From JAHJQZ01 sp963667595 (GTDB lineage: Bacteria > Pseudomonadota > Alphaproteobacteria > Rhizobiales > Devosiaceae): a DNA stretch of 64,000 bases. Under the pieces are notes generated by a model that was not told where the DNA came from, did not search any database, and saw only the letters and a program-made list of their open reading frames with translations. Made by a program: the position numbers and the translations under genes. Numbering within the stretch: position 1 is the stretch's first letter; each line of letters starts with the position of its first letter. Shown piece by piece: positions 58,454 through 64,000 of this stretch. The stretch is from NCBI GenBank assembly GCA_963667595.2, contig CAXXWD010000005.1, positions 62,001-126,000 on the forward strand, in the 5' to 3' direction.

Positions 58454-59157
58454 ACCCTGCGGACCGCTATTTCGCCGATCTTGGCCACAGTCGCCCGACG
58501 CGCCGGCAGTAGTCGCCCGTATTCCACGCCGAACTTTTCGCGCATCATCGCCTCCTCGCGCGGCATGCGGACGATCCACATGACAATAAAGGCGGGAACC
58601 GCCAGCACCCCGGCGATCCAGTTCTGGATGAGCAGGGGCTGGGCCAGCACCGACAGCAGGAATGCGGCATACATGGGATGGCGGATATAGGCGTAGATGC
58701 CGCTGGTGACGAGGGCGTGGTTTTCGCGCAGTTCGAGACCCGGACTCCAGTTGATCCCAAGATCGGCATGGCTGCGCCAGAACAGCCACAGGAACGGCAG
58801 CTGAACGACGACGCCGATGATCGCCGCCCAATCCGGCAACGTATAGTCGGCAAACGCGAAAATCCCCGTCGCCATCTGCAAGAGTGGCAGGAACATCATC
58901 GCCACGAACATGCCCAGAAGGGCGGTCTGTTCGGCCGTGTCCTTGCGGTCGCTGACAATGGCGTTGTCGCGCACGCGGCGGGCCTGCGGTATGCGGATGA
59001 CCAACTGCATGACAAAGCACAACAGCCAGACCATCGCGGCCCAAGTGTTTGCCCGCCAGTTCCAGATGGCAAGAATGATCAGAACGACTCCAAATAACGG
59101 GATAAGTAATCCCACCAGACTTTTCGTCATGGATTTTGTGGTGGCCGAATTACCCAT
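58273..59157 (-). CDS. Isoprenylcysteine carboxyl-methyltransferase-like membrane protein, apparent frameshift near the C-terminus
   Basis: As read, 294 aa from ATG 59157. Four to five membrane helices and the ICMT/PEMT core motif GIYAYIRHPMYAAFLLSVLAQPL (HPMY at about 160-163), then a helix and RMPREEAMMREKFGVEY. This family normally ends about 15 residues later. Here the frame instead continues 60 more residues antisense to xthA. Removing one G from the GGG at codon 214 (58516-58518) gives GDYCRRVGRLWPRSAK then TAG at 58468, the usual ending, with a total of 229 aa and no overlap with xthA. The function is probably membrane methyl transfer; substrate unknown. Confidence 0.8.
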   Translation of the reverse strand: MGNSATTKSMTKSLVGLLIPLFGVVLIILAIWNWRANTWAAMVWLLCFVMQLVIRIPQARRVRDNAIVSDRKDTAEQTALLGMFVAMMFLPLLQMATGIFAFADYTLPDWAAIIGVVVQLPFLWLFWRSHADLGINWSPGLELRENHALVTSGIYAYIRHPMYAAFLLSVLAQPLLIQNWIAGVLAVPAFIVMWIVRMPREEAMMREKFGVEYGRLLPARRATVAKIGEIAVRRVQNAKSPSTGTWSDGLSQPRVSRWMVTPVRRSAAWGDKSRWSMRMPWSLRQAPSWKSQNV

Positions 59158-59343
59158 TTCATCCTCTTTATGACCCGATCGGGGCCAGCGGTTATATTTG
59201 CGCCGTATCCGACCAATTCAACAGAAAGAAGAGTGCATTCGGCGTTTCGGCCGCATCGCCCCAGGGGAGCCGGACGACAGGGTTTTGAAAATCCCGTTCC
59301 GCGCCCGACGCCGGCCCCCGACCCGATGGTTTCGACCGCCGTC

Positions 59344-59736
59344 TTATCCGTTCAGCGCCACCAGCCCCGCCATGGCCACGGCCTCGTCTTCGTCCGGTTG
59401 CGCACCGGACACGCCGATGGCGCCGGCGATTTCGCTATCGATCATGACAGGGACACCGCCGGCCACGGCCAGCACTTCGCCCCCCAGCGGCTGCCCCTTC
59501 AGCGCTTCGGCCAGGAGCGCGGTCGAAAAACCGGTACCCGATGCCGTGCGGGCCTTGCGAAGCGCCAGATCGACCGAATAACCGCGCACGCCGTCCATAC
59601 GGCTGAGTTCGAGCAACTGGCCCGACAGGTCGACAACGGCGACAACGACTGCGCAGCTTAGCGCCTCTGCTGCCTCCAGCGCCGCGCGAACGACATCGAC
59701 CGCATCATCATGCGTCAGGGAAGGAAGGGTTTTCAT
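59344..59736 (-). CDS. GlcG/HbpS family (DUF336) heme-binding-like protein
   Basis: 130 aa. Family pattern: VAVVDLSGQLLELSRMDGVRGYSVDLALRKARTA, FSTALLAEALKGQP, LAVAGGVPVMIDSEIAGAIGVSGAQPDEDEAVAMAGLVAL. Members bind heme or cobalamin, or sit in glycolate and diol operons; none of these is next to it. No signal peptide, so cytosolic. Binding specificity is not assignable. Confidence 0.9.
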   Translation of the reverse strand: MKTLPSLTHDDAVDVVRAALEAAEALSCAVVVAVVDLSGQLLELSRMDGVRGYSVDLALRKARTASGTGFSTALLAEALKGQPLGGEVLAVAGGVPVMIDSEIAGAIGVSGAQPDEDEAVAMAGLVALNG

Positions 59737-59869
59737 ATGCCATGCCTTTCAGGCCGTTGCGGCTCTGTTGGTTGCGGTGCGACACGCACCACGCATGGCG
59801 TCTTATTTTACCACATAGTCCGGAACCGGCCCAAACCGACAAATGCGGTTCTCTGCCTTTTTATGGTGC

Positions 59870-60826
59870 TTACGAGCCGCTGACCTTGGGGCCGACGGTT
59901 TCGGCCGCCGCCAGTGCGGAGGAGCGCTGGTCGGGCGTGGCAATGGACATGGCCTTGTTCAAAAGCTCGTCGATCCATTCCTCGTCGGCCGTGTCTTCGG
60001 CGCGATCATGCGCAATGGTCAGCCACATCAGCCCTTCCACCGGCTGCGCAACCACGCCTTCGCCGTTGAACAGGAGATCTCCGAGCGTTGCCTGCGCGGC
60101 GACATGGCCCTTGCGCGCCGCCAGCGACAGCCAGCGCGCGGCCTGCAGGGCTGACTGGCTGATGCCGTCGCCCTTCAAATAGAGCTTGCCGAGTTCATAC
60201 TGCGCCTCGGCATCGGCGAAATAGGTGGCCGCGTGCATGAGCAGCGTCACGGAACGGGCGGAATCCGCCGGAATACCGGCATCCGGCACGCCGTCACGGT
60301 AATATTCGCCGACCTTGACGAAGGACTGAGCCACGATATTGGCTTCGAGCGAGCGCGGCGGCGTACTGGCATTCTCGTTGGCGATCCGGGAGAAATAACC
60401 GAAGGCGCGGGCGTCGTCCTTTTGCACGCCCTCGCCGTTTTCGTACATGGTCCCGAGCCGCCACAAAGCGATCGGCTGGCCGGCATTGGCCGCCGCTTCC
60501 AGCGCGACCAGCGCATCGTCCCGGTCACCGTCCGGCGCCGTCAGCGAAAGAGCGGCATCGGCCGCATCGGCCGAAACGGACGCCTGAAATGCCGCCGGAC
60601 CATCACCTTGCGCAGAGAACGCGGGCGCCACGGCCTTCAAGGAGGGCGCGGGCGGCGCCGGCTCCTCGACACCGGGAATATCGGCGGGCGGGATCGGCTT
60701 GGCAAAGAAACTGAACTGGAACTGGAACAGTCCCTGCTGTGCTTCCGCAGTGGCGGTACCGGCCATTGCCAGAATCGACGCCAACACAAGAACCTTTACA
60801 TCCATGAGGACATCAGATGTCCGCAT
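59870..60826 (-). CDS. Sel1-like repeat exported protein
   Basis: 318 aa from ATG 60826, with AAGGAG four bases before; ATG 60805 would also start a signal peptide. Signal peptide MDVKVLVLASILAMAGTATA then a hydrophobic FQFQFSFF segment, a spacer with Ala/Pro, and then Sel1-type repeats (about 105-295): IALWRLGTMYENGEGVQKDDARAFGYF, VAQSFVKVGEYYRDGVPDA, AEAQYELGKLYLKGDGISQSALQAARWLSLAARKGHVAAQATLGDLLFNGEGV. Secreted repeat proteins of this type bind other proteins. Role unknown. Confidence 0.9.
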   Translation of the reverse strand: MRTSDVLMDVKVLVLASILAMAGTATAEAQQGLFQFQFSFFAKPIPPADIPGVEEPAPPAPSLKAVAPAFSAQGDGPAAFQASVSADAADAALSLTAPDGDRDDALVALEAAANAGQPIALWRLGTMYENGEGVQKDDARAFGYFSRIANENASTPPRSLEANIVAQSFVKVGEYYRDGVPDAGIPADSARSVTLLMHAATYFADAEAQYELGKLYLKGDGISQSALQAARWLSLAARKGHVAAQATLGDLLFNGEGVVAQPVEGLMWLTIAHDRAEDTADEEWIDELLNKAMSIATPDQRSSALAAAETVGPKVSGS

Positions 60827-61283
60827 AGCACTCCTTCTCGCCCCTGGCATCCCGGTCGACTCAACCCACCGAAACCGGCCTGCCCCACTGACCGGTCACA
60901 TACCGGTGGGGCAGATACAAAATGCTCAGGCGATTTCTGTCCATCGATCCATTTTCTCCTGCCGATGCGCAAAGCCTTCCATCAAGAAGGTTTGCCGACA
61001 TCGGCATGCGGCGACGTCTATGGACGGGGTTGGCTTCATTCAGCAAAAGGCGACTTGCCGTCGCCGATGGTCATTCGGCCACTGCCAAAGTCAGTTTTCC
61101 CGCCCGAACGATGCTTCTCCCGCTTGTTTGGGGTGACATTGTGGCACCGGGCATGAGCGTTTGATTGACGTGATCGTCAAAGCGTCAGTTTTGCGACAAG
61201 TGTTGCGCGAATGCCACGGCAAAGGCGTTTGCCGAACCTCGGGCCGGACTCCAAATATAGAGCCCGGTTTTCACCCGATGTCT
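60827..61283. other. Intergenic region between valS and the Sel1 gene
   Basis: About 455 bases. The two genes lie on the same strand, valS upstream (to the right) and the Sel1 gene downstream. The gap contains no credible reading frame. A perfect palindrome TTGACG-TGAT-CGTCAA lies at 61165-61180, and a shorter inverted repeat ACCGGTCAC/GTGACCGGT-like lies near 60890-60905. The Sel1 gene promoter is expected at about 60840-60900. Confidence 0.4.
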
Positions 61284-64000
61284 TTATCCCGCAAGGTTGG
61301 ACAAGGCTTCCTTGAGCCGTGCCCGCCGGGAAACGGCGTCGCTCTTGCGCTGCTTTTGCTCTTCGATCACCTCTTCGGGCGCCTTGGCGACGAACTGCGG
61401 ATTGCCGAGTTTCTTGTCGATCTTGCCGATCTCGCCGTCGAGCTTGCCCACTTCCTTCCTGAGACGCGCCATTTCCGCTTCGAGATCAATGACGTCGCCG
61501 AGCGGCAGGGCGTGGATCGCCTCACCGAGCACGAGCTGGGCGGAATTGGCCGGCACCGCGTCGGCAAAGGAAATGCCTTCGATACGGGCCAACCGTTCGA
61601 TGGCGGGCTGATGGGTGGCGGTACGGGTCCGGGTCTCCTCGCCGGCCGTAACGATCACCAGCGGGATCTTGGCGCCGGCCGGCACATTCATTTCGGCCCT
61701 CACCGAACGAATGCCGGAGATCAACGCGATCAGCCATTCCATCTCGGCATCGGCCGCCGGATTGGCAAGGCCTTCGAGGTCCGGCCAACTGGCGTGGACC
61801 AGAAGCGTTTCGCGCGCTGGCCCCACCTTGCCCGTCTCGGCCCAGAGTTCTTCGGTGACGAAGGGCATGAAGGGGTGAAGGAGCTTGAGGATCTGGTCGA
61901 GGATGAACGCCGCCGTCGCCTGCGTCTCGCTCTTGAGCGCCGGATCGTCGCCCATCATCACCGGCTTGGACAGCTCCAGATACCAGTCGCAGAAGGTCCC
62001 CCAGACGAAGTCGTAGGCGGCGTTGGCCGCTTCGTTGAACTTCATGTCGTTGATGGCCTGGGTGGTCGCCGCCACGGCCCGCCCGGTCGCCCCGATGATC
62101 CACTGGTTGACCGGCTCGGTAACCTTGGCCGGATCGAACCCGTCGACGCGGAAGCACGCGTTCATTTCGAGAAAGCGCGCCGCGTTCCAGATCTTGGTGA
62201 CGAAATTGCGATAGCCCTCGACACGGGACATGGCGAGCTTGATGTCGCGCCCCTGCGCCGCCATCGCTGCCAGGGTGAAGCGCGTCGCATCGGCCCCGTA
62301 CTGGTCAACCAGTTTGAGCGGATCGACGACGTTGCCCTTGGATTTACTCATCTTCTGGCCCTTCTCATCGCGGACCAGGGCATGGACATAGACGGTCGAG
62401 AACGGCTCGGTGCCGGTAAATTCGAGGCCCATCATCATCATGCGGGCGACCCAGAAGAAGATGATGTCGAAGCCCGTCACCAGGGTATTGGTCGGGTAAT
62501 AGGTGGCGAGTTGCGGCGTCTTGTCGGGCCAGCCGAGCGTTGAGAACGGCCAGAGAGCCGAAGAAAACCAGGTGTCGAGCACGTCTTCGTCGCGGACGAT
62601 ATCGACCGGCTTGCCGTAATGCTTGTCGGCCTTTTCCTGGGCTTCCGCCTCATTGTGACCAACAAAGACTTCGCCATCCGGCCCGTACCAGGCCGGAATC
62701 TGGTGACCCCACCACAATTGCCGCGAAATACACCAGGGCTGGATGTTCTCCATCCAGTGGAAATAGGTGTTTTCCCAGCCCTGCGGCAGGAACTTTGTCC
62801 GTCCCTCGCGCACCGAGGCGATCGCCGGCTTGGCGAGAACCTCGGCATTGACGAACCACTGGTCGGTCAGGAACGGCTCGATGACGATCTTGGAGCGGTC
62901 GCCAAAGGGCTGCATGATCTTCTTGTTCTCGACCAGCGGCACCGGATTGCCATCCTTGTCCGTGGTCATCACGGCCAGGCCTTCTTCGGTGATCGCCTCG
63001 ACGATGCGCTTGCGGGCGACATAGCGGTCGAGGCCGCGATATTCGTCCGGCACGATGTTGAGCGCGCCGATCTTGGCGTCGTCGAACTCTTCCTTGCCCT
63101 CGGCGATGGCCTGGGCAATGACCGCCGCCTCGTCATAGGGCACGCCGTCGGCGCGCATGGACGCCTTGGTGTCGAGCAGCGAATAGAGCGGAATGTTGTT
63201 GCGCCGGGCGACCTGATAGTCGTTGAAATCGTGCGCGCCGGTGATCTTGACCGCGCCCGAGCCGAAATTCGGATCCGGGTATTCGTCGGTGATGATCGGG
63301 ATGTAGCGCCGGTGTTCCTTCGGGCCGACCGGGATCTGGCAGAGCTTGCCGATGATGGGCTTGTAGCGCTCGTCGGACGGATGTACCGCCACCGCGCCAT
63401 CGCCGAGCATGGTCTCGGGACGCGTCGTGGCGATGGAAATGTAGTTGCGCTCCTCGGAAAAAACGACGTTTCCGTCCGCGTCCTTTTCCACATAGGTGTA
63501 GGTCTCGCCGCCGGCCAGCGGGTACTTGAAGTGCCACATATGGCCGTCGACTTCGATGTTTTCGACTTCGAGATCGGAAATCGCCGTTTCGAAATGCGGG
63601 TCCCAATTGACCAGGCGCTTGGCGCGATAGATCAACCCCTTGTCGTAAAGGTCGACAAAGACCTTGAGCACCGCCTTGGACAGCCCCTCGTCCATGGTGA
63701 ACCGCTCGCGGGACCAGTCGCAGGACGCGCCAAGACGGCGAAGCTGGTTGAGGATGGTGCCGCCGCTTTCCGCTTTCCAGGCCCAGACCTTTTCGAGGAA
63801 CTTTTCGCGACCGATCTCGCGCCGGTTCGGCTCCTGGCGCTCCATCATCTGGCGTTCGACCACCATCTGGGTGGCGATGCCGGCATGGTCCATACCCGGC
63901 TGCCACAGGACATTCTTGCCCAGCATGCGGTTGAACCGGACTAATACGTCCTGCAGCGTGTTGTTGAGCGCGTGCCCGATATGCAGGGATCCCGTTACAT
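61284..64000 (-). CDS. valS: Valine--tRNA ligase (N-terminus beyond window)
   Basis: About 905 codons visible; the first ones are outside the window. Class I synthetase: the visible start has HIGHALNNTLQD (HIGH motif) within the last 74 bases, followed by MLGKNVLWQPGMDHAGIATQ; KMSKS motif is KMSKSKGNVVDPLKLVDQYGADATRF. The editing domain CP1 has TTRPETMLGDGAVAVHPSD, and the C-terminal coiled coil contains DLEAEMARLRKEVGKLDGEIGKIDKKLGN. ValRS requires tRNA-Val and edits Thr. The stop lies at 61284. No terminator was clear. Confidence 0.97.
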   Translation of the reverse strand, partial: VTGSLHIGHALNNTLQDVLVRFNRMLGKNVLWQPGMDHAGIATQMVVERQMMERQEPNRREIGREKFLEKVWAWKAESGGTILNQLRRLGASCDWSRERFTMDEGLSKAVLKVFVDLYDKGLIYRAKRLVNWDPHFETAISDLEVENIEVDGHMWHFKYPLAGGETYTYVEKDADGNVVFSEERNYISIATTRPETMLGDGAVAVHPSDERYKPIIGKLCQIPVGPKEHRRYIPIITDEYPDPNFGSGAVKITGAHDFNDYQVARRNNIPLYSLLDTKASMRADGVPYDEAAVIAQAIAEGKEEFDDAKIGALNIVPDEYRGLDRYVARKRIVEAITEEGLAVMTTDKDGNPVPLVENKKIMQPFGDRSKIVIEPFLTDQWFVNAEVLAKPAIASVREGRTKFLPQGWENTYFHWMENIQPWCISRQLWWGHQIPAWYGPDGEVFVGHNEAEAQEKADKHYGKPVDIVRDEDVLDTWFSSALWPFSTLGWPDKTPQLATYYPTNTLVTGFDIIFFWVARMMMMGLEFTGTEPFSTVYVHALVRDEKGQKMSKSKGNVVDPLKLVDQYGADATRFTLAAMAAQGRDIKLAMSRVEGYRNFVTKIWNAARFLEMNACFRVDGFDPAKVTEPVNQWIIGATGRAVAATTQAINDMKFNEAANAAYDFVWGTFCDWYLELSKPVMMGDDPALKSETQATAAFILDQILKLLHPFMPFVTEELWAETGKVGPARETLLVHASWPDLEGLANPAADAEMEWLIALISGIRSVRAEMNVPAGAKIPLVIVTAGEETRTRTATHQPAIERLARIEGISFADAVPANSAQLVLGEAIHALPLGDVIDLEAEMARLRKEVGKLDGEIGKIDKKLGNPQFVAKAPEEVIEEQKQRKSDAVSRRARLKEALSNLAG

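Noticed and set aside
61161..63944. Two long plus-strand frames (460 and 441 codons) opposite valS
   Set aside because: Antisense shadows of a well-supported valine--tRNA ligase.
1..64000. tRNA, rRNA, tmRNA, SRP RNA or RNase P RNA genes
   Set aside because: No TPsiC-arm pattern with matching acceptor stem and no conserved RNA core was seen in any gap. A dedicated covariance search could still find a small RNA.

Overview
The window is chromosomal DNA of a high-GC alphaproteobacterium of the order Hyphomicrobiales (Rhizobiales), most likely a relative of Devosia or Pelagibacterium. The evidence is gene order and family content: fused SecDF followed by Mth938 (NDUFAF3-like) and squalene-synthase-like (NDUFAF6-like) genes; argS-SPOR-scpA-scpB-tatABC-serS-surE-pcm-LysM/M23; aroQ-accB-accC-aat; DUF2155 plus NDUFA12; and a B12-dependent class II ribonucleotide reductase. 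Nearly all of it is housekeeping sequence. I saw no rRNA, tRNA, CRISPR array, prophage or intact insertion sequence. The genus is an inference.

Layout. 0-5 kb: start of a class A penicillin-binding protein, an AMIN-type murein amidase, and rne with a long leader and a clear terminator. 5.4-8 kb: a YafY/WYL regulator with a VOC protein, and an aminotransferase. 8-13.7 kb: M48 peptidase, DsbA-like protein, then aroQ-accB-accC-aat. 13.9-17.9 kb: a DUF1579-like gene and a complete ferrous-iron operon (feoA-feoA-feoB-feoC) with a Fur-type operator in front and a perfect terminator behind. 18-18.9 kb: DUF2155 and NDUFA12. 19-23.5 kb: an 850-base leader and nrdJ. 23.5-27.3 kb: an AT-rich orphan gene, a repeat-dense block carrying a GIY-YIG gene, and a glutamine amidotransferase. 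27.3-32.6 kb: Pit phosphate transporter, NUDIX hydrolase, HI0933-type flavoprotein, small membrane protein and aldo/keto reductase. 32.6-38.6 kb (minus strand): DUF4153, NDUFAF6-like, NDUFAF3-like, secDF, yajC. 38.7-41.7 kb: DUF815 ATPase, pdxY, azlCD. 41.8-54.7 kb (minus strand): a long run from argS down to the LysM/M23 lipoprotein, with an orphan ABC ATPase between scpB and tatA. 54.8-64 kb: dgt, erpA, a serine hydrolase, xthA, an isoprenylcysteine-methyltransferase-like protein with an apparent frameshift, a GlcG/HbpS protein, a Sel1-repeat protein and most of valS.

Themes. Envelope and division: PBP1a, an AMIN/Amidase_3 amidase, a LysM lipoprotein whose M23 domain has lost most metal ligands (probably an amidase activator), a SPOR protein, Tat and Sec. 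Complex I: NDUFA12 plus NDUFAF3-like and NDUFAF6-like assembly factors. Iron: Feo and ErpA. Interspersed palindromic repeats of at least three families fill many intergenic gaps, and one forms the C-terminal codons of aat.

The points most worth checking are two apparent single-base indels that break the expected N-terminus of the amidase and C-terminus of the methyltransferase; the feo segment, which sits between two 19-bp direct repeats inside a gene cluster that I recall as usually contiguous; the AT-rich orphan gene beside the repeat block; a 37-nt near-perfect hairpin after aat; and the structured nrdJ leader. I did not find a convincing new multi-gene system.
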